50,452 bases of DNA from an uncultured Pelagibacteraceae bacterium (GCA_902583685.1 CACHWO010000003.1:1-50452), one strand, 5' to 3'; positions 1 through 9,005 are shown, counted from the stretch's first letter. A program made the numbers and translations. The notes: generated by a model not told the origin, from the letters alone.

Positions 1-1
1 T

Positions 2-163
2 AAAGAAAACTCTGAACAATTTGAAAATTTAAAAAGAAAATTTCCTACTGCAGCCGTTGCTGAAATAAGTTTTAATTTCAATGATTGGGAAAAGTTATCA
101 AAAGTTAAAGGAAAATTAATATCATTTATAAAGCCAAAAGATCTTCAAACATCTAAGGAATAG
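2..163 (+). CDS. C-terminal end of an unrecognised protein, cut by the window edge
   Basis: An open frame runs from the left edge to a TAG at 161-163 and gives 53 residues ending KPKDLQTSKE. The composition (rich in K, F, N and E) matches the other proteins of the window. I do not recognise the family from this tail. It is convergent with phoB, and the two coding ends overlap by 19 bases (145-163). It could also be a chance open frame, since only the end is visible. Confidence 0.4.
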   Translation, partial: KENSEQFENLKRKFPTAAVAEISFNFNDWEKLSKVKGKLISFIKPKDLQTSKE

Positions 164-790
164 CCAGCAGATCTTACTGTTCTGATAAGATCTTTCTTGC
201 CATCAATATTTATTGCTTTTCTTAGTCTTCTGATATGAACATCTATAGTTCTGGCCTCAACATAAATATCATCTCCCCATACAGAATTTAGAAGTTGCTC
301 ACGCGAATATACTCTTTTTGGATTCTTTATTAAAAAATCAATTAGTTTAAATTCGGTTGGGCCGACTATAACTTGTTTATCTGCTCTATAAACTCTTCGT
401 TGAACTCTATCTACTTTAAGATCCTCAAATACTACAACATCAGCGGCAACACTTGGTTTAGATCTCTTTAATAAAGCGTTAATTCTTGCAATAAGTTCTT
501 TTTGGCTGAATGGCTTAGTTACATAGTCATCAGCTCCTGTTTCAAATCCTTTAAGTTTGTCTTCTTCCTCACCTTTGGCTGTTAACATAATGATTGGGAT
601 ATTTTTGTGAAGATTGCTTCTTTTCAAATTTTTACAGACTTCAACACCTGAAATATCTGGCAACATCCAATCTAATAGCGTCTTCTCCATTGACTGCATA
701 ATCAACTTTGTGACCCTCTTTTTCTAAATTGTATTTAAGTAAAGTTACGATGGGCATTTCATCTTCAACAATGAATAAATTTGCCCTCAT
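145..790 (-). pseudogene. phoB: Phosphate response regulator PhoB, disrupted by a 38-base deletion
   Basis: PhoB is the DNA-binding response regulator that activates the phosphate-starvation regulon. Reading leftward from the ATG at 790, codons 1-38 give a normal receiver start (FIVEDEMPIVTLLKYNLEKE to AVNGEDA). That frame then runs into a TGA after 49 codons. The rest of the receiver (LLDWMLPDISG with the phosphoacceptor Asp, then TADKxxDDYxTKPF-type motifs) and the full winged-helix domain (VGPTEFKLIDFL, RTIDVHIRRLRKA) lie in the next frame, down to the stop at 145. Against E. coli PhoB, residue 38 aligns with A38 and the LLD with L51-D53. Twelve codons plus two bases are therefore missing, a 38-base deletion at about 676-679. 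Restoring them would give 227 residues, the usual length. The ATG overlaps the phoU stop (TAATG). The second frame alone could be read as 186 residues from an ATG at 705, but lacks the acidic pocket and first helix. An assembly error is possible. Confidence 0.9.
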
Positions 791-1470
791 TATCCTTTTG
801 GTCGGTCTCCCTCTAAATAATCTCCTGTAATCAGAAAATAAACTTGCTCTGCAATATTGGTTGCATGATCTCCAATCCTCTCAATATTTTTAAGCATGAA
901 AAGTAGTTGGGTTACTTTTTGTATATCGTTTTTATTTTTTTCTAAATGCTTTACTGCAGCTTCCATATTAGAATTAGTCATTTGATCTATTTCTTCATCA
1001 GAATTCCAAACATTTTCTGCTGTATCTTTAGCTCTATGTAAATACGAATTTAAAACTGCATTGACTTGTTTTGATGCTTTTAAACCAGCTATTTCGAAAT
1101 TTTTAGTAATATCATTAGGTAAATCAGTTCCAATTTTAGTTAATCGTTTTGAGATGTTTTTTGCTAAATCACCAATTCTCTCTAAGTCTGAAGAAACTTT
1201 TAAGGCAACAACTGTTTCTCTTAAATCTATTGCCATAGGTTGCCTTAAGGCAATCAAATTTACAACTTGCTCTTCTATATTTATTTCATATTTATCAGTC
1301 AATTCGTCATCTTTGATAGATTTTTCTGCTAAACTAATGTCTTTTTTAACTAAAGATTGAATAGTGTTTTCAAGCTGTTTCTCAACTCCAGTTCCCATTT
1401 TCACTATTGTATCTTTTAATAACCGAAGTTGCTCTTCGTAAGATTTTACAATGTGCGGTTTTTCACTCAT
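790..1470 (-). CDS. phoU: Phosphate signalling complex protein PhoU
   Basis: PhoU links the Pst transporter to the PhoR kinase and keeps the Pho response off when phosphate is plentiful. The 226-residue protein is all-helical, with the two-fold repeat of the family. Each repeat has the metal-site signature: RQPMAIDLRETVVALKVSSD and ERIGDLAKNI in the first, and ERIGDHATNIAE in the second. The length is close to the usual 230-240. It starts at the ATG at 1470, which shares one base with the pstB stop, and its own stop overlaps phoB. It is therefore part of one leftward pst-phoU-phoB transcription unit. Confidence 0.95.
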   Translation of the reverse strand: MSEKPHIVKSYEEQLRLLKDTIVKMGTGVEKQLENTIQSLVKKDISLAEKSIKDDELTDKYEINIEEQVVNLIALRQPMAIDLRETVVALKVSSDLERIGDLAKNISKRLTKIGTDLPNDITKNFEIAGLKASKQVNAVLNSYLHRAKDTAENVWNSDEEIDQMTNSNMEAAVKHLEKNKNDIQKVTQLLFMLKNIERIGDHATNIAEQVYFLITGDYLEGDRPKG

Positions 1471-2225
1471 TAACCAAACCTTCCTGTAATATAATCCTGA
1501 GTTTGCTGATTATCAGGATTTTTAAATATTTTATCTGTTGGTCCAAATTCTATAAGTTTTCCCAAATGAAAGAAACCTGTTTTTTGAGATACCCTAGCTG
1601 CTTGTGACATTGAGTGGGTAACTATCACAATTGTGACCTCTTTTTTAAGATCATCTATAAGTTCTTCAATTTGAGCTGTTGCTATTGGGTCAAGCGCTGA
1701 ACATGGTTCGTCCATAAGAATCACTTCTGGACTTACAGATATAGCTCTAGCAATACATAGTCGTTGCTGTTGACCTCCTGATAAACCAGTTGCGATTTCA
1801 TCAAGTCTATCTTTAACTTCGTTCCACAAGGCAGCTTTTTTCAAACTTGTTTCAACTATTTGATCCATTTCTTCTTTGCTCTGTGCAATACCGTGAATAG
1901 TAGGACCATAAGCTACATTTTCATAAATTGTTTTAGGGAATGGATTGGGTTTTTGAAAAACCATACCAACGTTCTCCCTAAGTCTCACAACATCTAACTT
2001 TCTTGAATTCAGTTCTAGGTTGTCCATTTTAATACTGCCTTCAACTCTACAAATTTCTATGACGTCGTTCATCCTGTTCAAGCATCTTAAGAAAGTAGAC
2101 TTTCCACACCCAGATGGTCCAATTAAAGCTGTAACTTCTTTTTCTGCTATATCTATAGAGACGTCAAATAATGCCTGTTTGGATCCGTAATAAACATTTA
2201 CATTTTCCGCTTTGATTTTACTCAT
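1470..2225 (-). CDS. pstB: Phosphate ABC transporter ATP-binding protein PstB
   Basis: This is the ATPase of the high-affinity phosphate importer, on the cytoplasmic face of PstCA. Its 251 residues show Walker A (GPSGCGKST), the Q-loop ([17 protein letters not shown]), the ABC signature (LSGGQQQR), Walker B ([13 protein letters not shown]) and the switch histidine (IVTHSM). All the motifs are intact and the length is normal for PstB. It follows pstA with no gap and overlaps phoU by one base, as expected for a translationally coupled operon. Confidence 0.97.
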   Translation of the reverse strand: MSKIKAENVNVYYGSKQALFDVSIDIAEKEVTALIGPSGCGKSTFLRCLNRMNDVIEICRVEGSIKMDNLELNSRKLDVVRLRENVGMVFQKPNPFPKTIYENVAYGPTIHGIAQSKEEMDQIVETSLKKAALWNEVKDRLDEIATGLSGGQQQRLCIARAISVSPEVILMDEPCSALDPIATAQIEELIDDLKKEVTIVIVTHSMSQAARVSQKTGFFHLGKLIEFGPTDKIFKNPDNQQTQDYITGRFG

Positions 2226-3497
2226 TTAACTCCATTTCTTTTCAAATTTGTGTCTAACGATTTGAGCTGCCAAGTTCATTAAAATTAAAAAAGCTAGAAG
2301 CACCATAATACATGCAGATACTTTTTCAACAAAACCCCTCTCAGCACTTTCTGACCATATATATATCTGAACTGGTAAACTTGCAGCAGGATCAACTGGC
2401 GTACCAGGTATTGTATTCACAAAAGCAACCATTCCTATTAAAATTAAAGGGGCTGTTTCCCCTAAAGCTTGAGCCAAGCCAATTATCGTTCCAGATAAAG
2501 TTCCAGGCATTGATAGTGGCACAGTATGATGCATGGTTGTTTGCATATTACTTGCACCCATCGCTAAAGCAGCTTCTCTTATACTTGGGGGAACAGCTTT
2601 TAAAGAAGCTCTTGCAGCAATAATTATTGTTGGTAATGTCATAAGAGACAAAGTAATTCCTCCAACAAGTGGTGTCGATCTTGGTAAATTAAAAACTGCT
2701 AATAAAACACCAAGACCTAGCAAACCAAAGACTATCGATGGAACAGCTGCCAAATTGTTAATGTTTACTTCTATAAAATCTGTAAATTTATTTTTTGGTG
2801 CAAACTCCTCGAGATAAATTGCTGCTAGCACTGCAACAGGAAATGAAAACGCTAAACATACTAGTATACTAAAAACTGTTCCCATAAACGAGCTAGCTAT
2901 ACCTGCTAGTTCTGCCTCTCTTGAATCAGGACTTGTAAAAAAACTAATGTTAAACTCTAATAAAATATCTCCTCTTTCATTAAGCATATCGTAAATCTGC
3001 AACTGGTAATCATTTACTCTTCTATTCTCCTCAGGAATATCTCTTGGATAATTTCCCTTATGAACTTGATCAACATCATCAGAAGCTGTTAATTTTATGG
3101 GCACTATTTTACCTAGATAGTCTGGATTTTTTAAAAGTAGATCTTTAACCTCTGCCTCATATTTATACGAAACCATTTGTATCAATTGACGATCCTCTTC
3201 TTCAGGAAGTCCAGGATCTAATGAGGTCATAGCTTTGTAAGCAACATCATAATAGTCTGCATTTTCTAAATCATCTTTTGATGGGCTTTCTGCATCGATT
3301 AAAAGTAATTCTTTATCATAATGAACTTCTGTTACTATCCAAGTTTTTTGGAAAGCTGAGTAACCTTTTGAAAATATCTGAAACATAAAAACTGCTAAAA
3401 AGCTTAAAGCTAATCCTATAGCTATTTTGCCATACCATTGAAATCTTCTTTCAGCGTTATATCTTTTTTTTAATAAATTTTTCTTAAAACTATTCAT
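2226..3497 (-). CDS. pstA: Phosphate ABC transporter permease PstA
   Basis: PstA is one of the two membrane permeases of the phosphate importer. One TM segment lies near residues 25-45, followed by a periplasmic stretch of about 150 residues. The binding-protein-dependent permease domain fills the C-terminal half, with the EAA-type loop REAALAMGASNMQTTMHHTV that docks PstB. The ATG at 3497 is preferred: it has AGGGA at a good distance and overlaps the pstC stop by 8 bases. A longer reading to 3521 would need a TTG start. The long insert between the first and second TM segments is typical of alphaproteobacterial PstA. Confidence 0.93.
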   Translation of the reverse strand: MNSFKKNLLKKRYNAERRFQWYGKIAIGLALSFLAVFMFQIFSKGYSAFQKTWIVTEVHYDKELLLIDAESPSKDDLENADYYDVAYKAMTSLDPGLPEEEDRQLIQMVSYKYEAEVKDLLLKNPDYLGKIVPIKLTASDDVDQVHKGNYPRDIPEENRRVNDYQLQIYDMLNERGDILLEFNISFFTSPDSREAELAGIASSFMGTVFSILVCLAFSFPVAVLAAIYLEEFAPKNKFTDFIEVNINNLAAVPSIVFGLLGLGVLLAVFNLPRSTPLVGGITLSLMTLPTIIIAARASLKAVPPSIREAALAMGASNMQTTMHHTVPLSMPGTLSGTIIGLAQALGETAPLILIGMVAFVNTIPGTPVDPAASLPVQIYIWSESAERGFVEKVSACIMVLLAFLILMNLAAQIVRHKFEKKWS

Positions 3498-4866
3498 ATT
3501 TTTCCCTATATTTTTTAACAACTGAAAGAGCGATTACATTTAAGAGTAAAGTTACTATAAATAAAGATATTCCTAATGCAAAAGCTGATTGAGTTTTTGG
3601 ATCTCCAAATTGTTGGTCTCCAATTAAAATTACTACAATTTGCGCTGTAATGGTTGAAGTTGACTCAAGTGGATTTATTGTAAGATTAGCCGCTAGTCCT
3701 GAGGCCATTACAACAATCATTGTTTCTCCCACCGCTCTCGATACTGCTAAAAGTATCGAACCTACGATACCAGGTAGGGCTGCTGGAAAAATTACTTTTT
3801 TTACAGTTTCAGATTTTGTTGCGCCCATTGCGTAACTCCCATCTCTTAAATTTTGCGGTACTGCTGTTATAACGTCATCGCTTAAACTTGAAATAAAAGG
3901 AATTATCATTACTCCCATAACTGCTCCTGCAGCTAAAGCGCTCTCCGCTGAAACTTCTAAACCCATAGCGTTACCAATTTCTTTAACAAAAGGACCGACG
4001 GTTAAAGCTGCAAAAAAACCATATACCACTGTTGGAATACCAGCTAAAATCTCAATAATAGGTTTCGCATATTTTCTCACGCCTCTTCCGGCATACTCAG
4101 ATAGATATATCCCACTCAGCAAACCTATGGGGATGGCAACACACATTGCAATAAAAGCAATAAAAAAAGTTCCAGCAAATAAAGGCACAGCTCCGAAAGC
4201 ATCCTTCATTAATTCAGGATCTGGTTGGCCATCTCTTACAAAAGTTTTAGCAGGATACCAATGAGTTCCGAATATAAAGTCAAAGATTTTTACTGCTTGA
4301 AAAAACCTAATCGCTTCGAATAAAAGTGAAAAAACTATTCCGATTGTAACTAAAACTGCGCCTAATGATGCAACAAATAACACCCATTTAAGAAAAATTT
4401 CTACTGGTTCTCTCATTCGATCATTTTTCTGAACAGATCTATACGCAAAACTCAGAGAGAAAATTAAAATTGCTAAAATAATTGCTACTTTAGCGCTGTT
4501 AGCTATTCCTTTTAATTGAATGTACTTATTAGCAGACTCATCTAGAAAATTAGTAATATTTCCCGTGTAAGTTCCTACGGCTAATGCTTTAACCTTTGTG
4601 TAAATAAGCTGAAGCTCATTTTTAGTTAAGTTCTGATCAGTGTAATCTTGTAAAATAAATGTTTTAACTATTGATGGTTCAAAAACTGACCATAGGACAA
4701 AAATTATTAGTGCTGGTGCAGCACACCAAGCAGCTAAATAATATCCATAAAATTTTGGTAATGCCGTAAGTCTTTGTGATGATTGAATAACTAGAGCTTT
4801 TTTTCTACCGAAATAATAACTTGTGAAAGTTAAGAGAATAATAAAAGTTACAAGTATTAAATTCAT
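3490..4866 (-). CDS. pstC: Phosphate ABC transporter permease PstC
   Basis: PstC is the second permease subunit of the phosphate importer. Its 458 residues start with extra TM segments (about 1-20, 45-65 and 125-145). The conserved permease domain follows, with GIYLSEYAGRG, the EAA-type loop DGSYAMGATKSETVKKVIFP and ALPGIVGSILLAVSRAVGET. It begins 60 bases downstream of pstS, beyond a strong hairpin, so it is probably made at a lower level than PstS. It overlaps pstA. Confidence 0.94.
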   Translation of the reverse strand: MNLILVTFIILLTFTSYYFGRKKALVIQSSQRLTALPKFYGYYLAAWCAAPALIIFVLWSVFEPSIVKTFILQDYTDQNLTKNELQLIYTKVKALAVGTYTGNITNFLDESANKYIQLKGIANSAKVAIILAILIFSLSFAYRSVQKNDRMREPVEIFLKWVLFVASLGAVLVTIGIVFSLLFEAIRFFQAVKIFDFIFGTHWYPAKTFVRDGQPDPELMKDAFGAVPLFAGTFFIAFIAMCVAIPIGLLSGIYLSEYAGRGVRKYAKPIIEILAGIPTVVYGFFAALTVGPFVKEIGNAMGLEVSAESALAAGAVMGVMIIPFISSLSDDVITAVPQNLRDGSYAMGATKSETVKKVIFPAALPGIVGSILLAVSRAVGETMIVVMASGLAANLTINPLESTSTITAQIVVILIGDQQFGDPKTQSAFALGISLFIVTLLLNVIALSVVKKYREKYE

Positions 4867-4883
4867 ATTGAGCTTCCAGAGAT

Positions 4884-4910
4884 AAAAAGGGGGTAAAATA
4901 CCCCCTTTTT
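4884..4910 (-). terminator. Hairpin terminator/attenuator between pstS and pstC
   Basis: A perfect 10-bp stem (AAAAAGGGGG pairing with CCCCCTTTTT) encloses a 7-base loop. In the direction of pst transcription it ends in a run of T. It lies in the 59-base gap between the pstS stop and the pstC start. The likely effect is to stop most transcripts after pstS and let some read into pstCAB. This is a common way to make the periplasmic binding protein in excess of the membrane complex. Confidence 0.85.
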
Positions 4911-4925
4911 GTTGAATTGATACTA

Positions 4926-5930
4926 CTACTTCTTAGCAGGCATGTTAACTAACTTCGTAGCGTTAGTTCTAGATGTTTTGTATAACTTGCCATCTAGAGG
5001 TACTAGCCCGATATCAGTTAAATAACCTTTTTTGCCCATAGCTTTTTTACTTGTGAACTCTTTTACGAATTCATGTAAGCCAGGTACAACGCCCACGTGA
5101 GCTTTTTTCACATAGAAGAATAAAGGTCTTGCAACTGCGTAACTGTAATCTTGAATCGAAGATAGACTTGGTTGACCACCTTCAATGCTTGCAGCTTGCA
5201 ATTTATCTTTTGCAGCTAAGAAATAACTGAAACCAAAGAAACCGAACATTTCTTTGTCCGCAGCTAATTTTTGAATAATAAGTGAGTCGTTCTCACCAAC
5301 TTCAATTACCGCACCATCTTCTCTTAACGCTTTATATTTAGCGCCAGCTTTTTTAGAAGCATCATCGATACCTTTTTTCATTACTAATGAATTCCAAGCA
5401 TCTCTTGTTCCTGATGTTCCTGGAGGCACCATAACTTTGATAGGGTAGTTTGGTAATGATGGGTCGATATCACTCCAATTTTTATATGGATTTGGTACTA
5501 ACGCACCATCTTTAGCAACTTCTTTTGCTAATGCTGCCCATAATTGTTTTTTTGTAAAGTTTACTGGTTTAGCATCTTTAGAATACGCTAGGGTAATTCC
5601 ATCGTTACCAACTGTAATCTCTACGATTTCTTCAACACCATTTTTTTGACATAGCGCATACTCTTTAGCCTTCATAGCTCTAGATGCATTTGTTATGTCT
5701 GGGTGCTCTGTACCAACTCCAGCACAGAATAATTTAGCTCCACCACCTGTTCCTGTTGACTCGATTACTGGTGTTTTAAATTTACCAGACGAACCAAATC
5801 TTTCAGCAACGATTGTTGCATAAGGGAATACAGTTGAAGAACCTACGATTTTAATCTGATCTCTAGCTTGAGCAGAAGTTACAACTAACATTGCAACTAA
5901 TGAAGCTAAAGCGATTGATAGTTTTTTCAT
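4926..5930 (-). CDS. pstS: Periplasmic phosphate-binding protein PstS
   Basis: PstS captures phosphate in the periplasm and passes it to PstCA. A signal peptide (MKKLSIALASLVAMLVVTSA, cleavage after AQA near residue 22) precedes the mature protein, which starts RDQIKIVGSSTVFPY. The phosphate-binding loops GSSTVFPY, ESTGTGGGAKLFC and PPGTSGTRDAWNS are all present. Its base composition is visibly less AT-rich than its neighbours, as for a highly expressed gene. AGGA lies just before the ATG, and a Pho-box-like element lies 65-85 bases upstream. A terminator follows. Confidence 0.97.
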   Translation of the reverse strand: MKKLSIALASLVAMLVVTSAQARDQIKIVGSSTVFPYATIVAERFGSSGKFKTPVIESTGTGGGAKLFCAGVGTEHPDITNASRAMKAKEYALCQKNGVEEIVEITVGNDGITLAYSKDAKPVNFTKKQLWAALAKEVAKDGALVPNPYKNWSDIDPSLPNYPIKVMVPPGTSGTRDAWNSLVMKKGIDDASKKAGAKYKALREDGAVIEVGENDSLIIQKLAADKEMFGFFGFSYFLAAKDKLQAASIEGGQPSLSSIQDYSYAVARPLFFYVKKAHVGVVPGLHEFVKEFTSKKAMGKKGYLTDIGLVPLDGKLYKTSRTNATKLVNMPAKK

Positions 5931-5994
5931 TGTTTATCCTTTCATTTATTAATTAATTAACAAACATAAGACTCATAGAATTAAGAGGATTCTT

Positions 5995-6015
5995 AATTAT
6001 TACAGATATGTTAAA
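5995..6015 (-). promoter_or_regulatory. Probable Pho box upstream of pstS
   Basis: On the minus strand the site reads TTTAACATATCTGTAATA. It holds two half-sites, TAACAT and TAATAA, whose starts are 11 bases apart. This is the spacing of the PhoB direct repeat (E. coli TGTCAT-N5-TGTCAT). Near copies occur before the adjacent unknown gene (6691-6711) and before plcP (9857-9876). An AT-rich -10-like region (TAATTC or TATGAG) follows within about 20 bases. PhoB binding is inferred. Confidence 0.7.
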
Positions 6016-6037
6016 AATTTATTAAAATGATAACTTT

Positions 6038-6649
6038 TTAGTTGAACTTTCTAGTTATCTCGATTTGTTGATAATCAGAGGCTAAAGACCCTCCGCAACT
6101 AAAAGGTCTTACTTTATTTTTAACTGCGTAGGATTGAGTTGGCTTTAATGTAACTTCTAGTTGTACAAAGTTAACTAACTTTTGAGTAAATCCTTTGTCA
6201 TATCTCCAAGCATTCCATTGTGTGGGAGCGGTGAATACTTCACTTAAATAAGATGCAGCTTGTGAGTGAATCATATTGCTCTGATTTTGTCCTTTTAAAA
6301 GATTATTTTTAACTTTTTCAAAAATTTTTCTACATTTGATTGAGTCCGCCATGTACGAGTTCGCATTTAAATGAGTACTCATCGGTGCTGACACAATTAA
6401 TTGAATTCCATCGTATCGTCTTGAAAATAAAGCTTCAGTATAAATTGTAGATACATTTTTACTATCTACTTCAAAGACTAAATCGTTTTTAGCTTGCTTA
6501 AGATCGTTTTTCAGTCTTAGAAGCCCAAGATCAAAAACTGTAAGAGGTTGAGAACGTAAAGTTTTCTCTATTAAATTTACATCTGCTTTAACAGTTGTAA
6601 AAATTAAAGTTAATAAAACCAGACTTATATAATTCATTAATCTAGTCAT
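6038..6649 (-). CDS. Secreted protein of unknown function in the pho cluster
   Basis: I do not recognise this 203-residue protein. It begins with a signal peptide (hydrophobic segment about 6-20, likely cleavage after VKA near residue 22), so it should be periplasmic or outer-surface. The mature part has no TM segment. It carries two cysteines (in IKCRKIF and RPFSCGGS) that could form a disulphide, and is rich in N, K, Q and S. Residues 80-160 look helical, and residues 160-203 look like beta strands. It sits alone between phoR and pstS, with its own Pho-box-like element 42 bases upstream. A role in phosphate starvation is therefore likely, but the activity is unknown. ATG codons at 6649 and 6637 are both possible starts. 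Confidence 0.8.
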   Translation of the reverse strand: MTRLMNYISLVLLTLIFTTVKADVNLIEKTLRSQPLTVFDLGLLRLKNDLKQAKNDLVFEVDSKNVSTIYTEALFSRRYDGIQLIVSAPMSTHLNANSYMADSIKCRKIFEKVKNNLLKGQNQSNMIHSQAASYLSEVFTAPTQWNAWRYDKGFTQKLVNFVQLEVTLKPTQSYAVKNKVRPFSCGGSLASDYQQIEITRKFN

Positions 6650-6690
6650 ACTAAAACTTTAACTATTTTGCCGTCTATCTCAAGACAAAA

Positions 6691-6711
6691 TTTAATAAAA
6701 CTGTAATATTT
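6691..6711. promoter_or_regulatory. Pho-box-like element upstream of the unknown secreted gene
   Basis: On the plus strand it reads TTTAATAAAACTGTAATAT, with half-sites TAATAA and TAATAT 11 bases apart and the same central CTG as the pstS and plcP sites. Its orientation is opposite to the gene it would serve (start at 6649). It is a weaker match than the other two, and it abuts the phoR stop codon. Confidence 0.5.
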
Positions 6712-6712
6712 G

Positions 6713-7918
6713 CTAAAATTTTGAAAAATGGACCTTTATTTCGGTGCCACTTTGAGCTTCACTTTTTATTTCTAGTTCTCCTCTATGCTGATTAACAATG
6801 TGCTTCACGATCGCCATTCCAAGTCCAGTGCCACCAACTTTTTTACTTTTAGCGGCATCAACTCTAAAAAATCTTTCAGTAATTCTCGGAAGTTGTTCAG
6901 TTGGAATTCCAATACCATTATCTTTAATGGACACGGTATAAGAGTCTCCTATAACTTTTCCGTTACCTTGCCCACAATTAATTTCAATCTTTTTATTTTT
7001 TTCTGAATATTTTATACTGTTATCAATAATATTTGAAAAAACTTCTATTAATTTTTCATGATCGCCTTTAATAAAGAAATCATCTTTTATATTATTTTTA
7101 AATTCAAAAGATTTTAAATTTTTTTGATGGATATCTTCAACGTTACTTAAAACTTCTTTTAAATTTACTTTATCTTGAGGCTGTATATGTTCCTCTAACT
7201 CAATTCTACTTAATGAAAGTAAATCTTTAATTAAGCTTTCCATCCTATCAGCTTGCTCAAGCATTATCGGTATAAATTTTTTTTGTGCTTCTAAATCATC
7301 TTTCGCATGTCCGCTTATAGTTTCTAAAAATCCTTTAATAGAAACTAAAGGTGTTTTAAGTTCATGGCTGACATTAGCTACAAAATCAGATTTGAACCTT
7401 TGCGCTTTTATAATATCAGTTAAATCTTTTAGAAATAAAACAACTGAGTCAGGATCATCGACATATGAGTTCGGTCCAGAGAATAGATGAACTTTAAAGA
7501 ACTGAAATGAGGGAGTGGATAATTCTAAATCCATAGTAATTGTCTCTTTTTTTAAAAGTACTAAATCAATATTTTGGAGTAAATCAGGAACTCTCAATAA
7601 AGTAGCCACGTGCTTATTTAAATTATTTTCTCCAAATTTTTTTTTTGCACTATTATTAAAAAATTTGATATTTTTAAATTTATCTACAATTAAAATTAGA
7701 TCATCGATTTGATTTATAATCTTTACTTGCTCATTAGTTTTTTCAATATTTTCATTGGTGATGTCTTCTATCCCCTCTTCTTTATCACCTGATTTTAGTT
7801 TGTCTTTTTGTCTATTTATTTCTGATTTTGCGGCTATACCTGCTCCGATGCTTTTAAAAGATACGAATATAACAAATATAGCAAGACCTGCGCCTATTAA
7901 TATAAAGAGTAAATCCAT
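6713..7918 (-). CDS. phoR: Phosphate regulon sensor histidine kinase PhoR
   Basis: PhoR phosphorylates PhoB under phosphate limitation. The order is one N-terminal TM segment (about 4-24), a charged linker, a PAS domain (about 65-165), the HisKA dimerisation domain with the phospho-accepting His in SHELKTPLVSIKGF, and the ATPase domain. The last has the N box (NIIDNSIKYS), G1 (DNGIGIP), F box (RFFRVD) and G2 (GGTGLGMAIVKHI). At 401 residues it is complete. There is no large periplasmic sensor, as is normal for PhoR, which senses through Pst/PhoU. It lies 47 bases after the agt-like gene, so it may be co-transcribed with plcP-agt. Confidence 0.93.
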   Translation of the reverse strand: MDLLFILIGAGLAIFVIFVSFKSIGAGIAAKSEINRQKDKLKSGDKEEGIEDITNENIEKTNEQVKIINQIDDLILIVDKFKNIKFFNNSAKKKFGENNLNKHVATLLRVPDLLQNIDLVLLKKETITMDLELSTPSFQFFKVHLFSGPNSYVDDPDSVVLFLKDLTDIIKAQRFKSDFVANVSHELKTPLVSIKGFLETISGHAKDDLEAQKKFIPIMLEQADRMESLIKDLLSLSRIELEEHIQPQDKVNLKEVLSNVEDIHQKNLKSFEFKNNIKDDFFIKGDHEKLIEVFSNIIDNSIKYSEKNKKIEINCGQGNGKVIGDSYTVSIKDNGIGIPTEQLPRITERFFRVDAAKSKKVGGTGLGMAIVKHIVNQHRGELEIKSEAQSGTEIKVHFSKF

Positions 7919-7965
7919 TAATTAATTATAGTTGAAGTAAGGTTAATTTAAAGGGGAGATATGTC

Positions 7966-9000
7966 TTAATTTACTGCAGTGTTATTGATAAATATCTCTG
8001 CACATCTCTTCCAAGTAAATTGTTTAGCAAATTCTTTACAGTTGTCTCTATCTGCTTTTAAAGCTGTCAAAGCCGCTTTTTTTAAATCTTTATCAAGACA
8101 ACCAATTGATTTTCCATTAGCTAATTTAAAAATATCCATTGTACCTGGGCAATCAGCGTAACCTGCTACGGGTGTTCCTGCCATCAAAGACTCTATACAT
8201 ACAATTCCAAATGTTTCCGTTTTTGATGGAAAAACAAAAACGTCAGCTGATGCAAAATAAGAAGCTAATTCACCGTTCGTTTTTTGACCAACAAACTTAG
8301 CATCAGGATACTCTTTTTTGAGTTTTTTTAAATGGGGACCTGTACCAACTAATATTTTTTTACCTGGTAAATCAAGGTCTAAAAAATCTTTAATATTTTT
8401 TTCCAATGCGATCCTTCCTACATAAACAAAAATTGGTTTGTTGTAATTTAATGTCATTTTCTTTGGTTCTCCTAAATGATCTGCCCCTCTTGTCCAAACA
8501 ACCATTTTGTCATTAATTACCCCTATATCGCTTAATTCTTTTTTCATCGACTCTGTAGTGACTAATACCCTTTCAGCTTTGTTGTGAAAGTTACTTAAAA
8601 ATTTTTGGGATATTTTTTCGGGTATTATAGGGAGATATAATTTTAGATATTTATCAAATCTAGTGTGAAAACTTGTAGTAAATTTTATCTTATTTCTACC
8701 TAAATATCTTCTAGCTGATAGTCCTATAGGTCCCTCTGTAGCAATATGTATTCTAAACTGTTCATTATTATTTTGTGCTTCGATCATTTCTTTTTTAATT
8801 AATTTACCAACCCTCCATACATTTATGGCTAATTTGATTTCATTATATTTGGGCATTGGAACTGTGAAAAATTGAGTAGGTTTAATGTAGCTAACTTTGT
8901 GACCCATTTTTTTTAATTCAATTTCTAATCTTGAATAAGATCTGGTCACACCATTTAAAACATGTTCCGGACAAGCATCCGTAACAATTAATATTCTCAT
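7966..9000 (-). CDS. agt: GT4-type glycosyltransferase, probable diacylglycerol glycosyltransferase
   Basis: This is a retaining GT-B glycosyltransferase of 344 residues. The N-terminal domain has a glycine-rich start (CPEHVLNGVTRSYSRLEIEL). The C-terminal nucleotide-sugar domain has FVYVGRIALEKN and the E-x7-E motif ETFGIVCIE. It begins 5 bases after the plcP-like gene. That pair is known in marine alphaproteobacteria, including SAR11, from phosphate-starvation lipid remodelling: PlcP frees diacylglycerol and Agt adds glucose or glucuronic acid. The name rests on this context together with the family. Other GT4 acceptors cannot be excluded from sequence alone. The Pho-box-like site before plcP would control both genes. 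Confidence 0.82.
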   Translation of the reverse strand: MRILIVTDACPEHVLNGVTRSYSRLEIELKKMGHKVSYIKPTQFFTVPMPKYNEIKLAINVWRVGKLIKKEMIEAQNNNEQFRIHIATEGPIGLSARRYLGRNKIKFTTSFHTRFDKYLKLYLPIIPEKISQKFLSNFHNKAERVLVTTESMKKELSDIGVINDKMVVWTRGADHLGEPKKMTLNYNKPIFVYVGRIALEKNIKDFLDLDLPGKKILVGTGPHLKKLKKEYPDAKFVGQKTNGELASYFASADVFVFPSKTETFGIVCIESLMAGTPVAGYADCPGTMDIFKLANGKSIGCLDKDLKKAALTALKADRDNCKEFAKQFTWKRCAEIFINNTAVN

Positions 9001-9005
9001 AAATG

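Noticed and set aside
145-705. A 186-residue stand-alone response regulator starting at 705
   Set aside because: It lacks the acidic pocket and first helix of the receiver, which are present in the neighbouring frame up to an ATG at 790. A frameshifted phoB explains both.
2312-2817. Plus-strand open frames opposite pstA
   Set aside because: They are antisense to a clear permease gene and show no family features.
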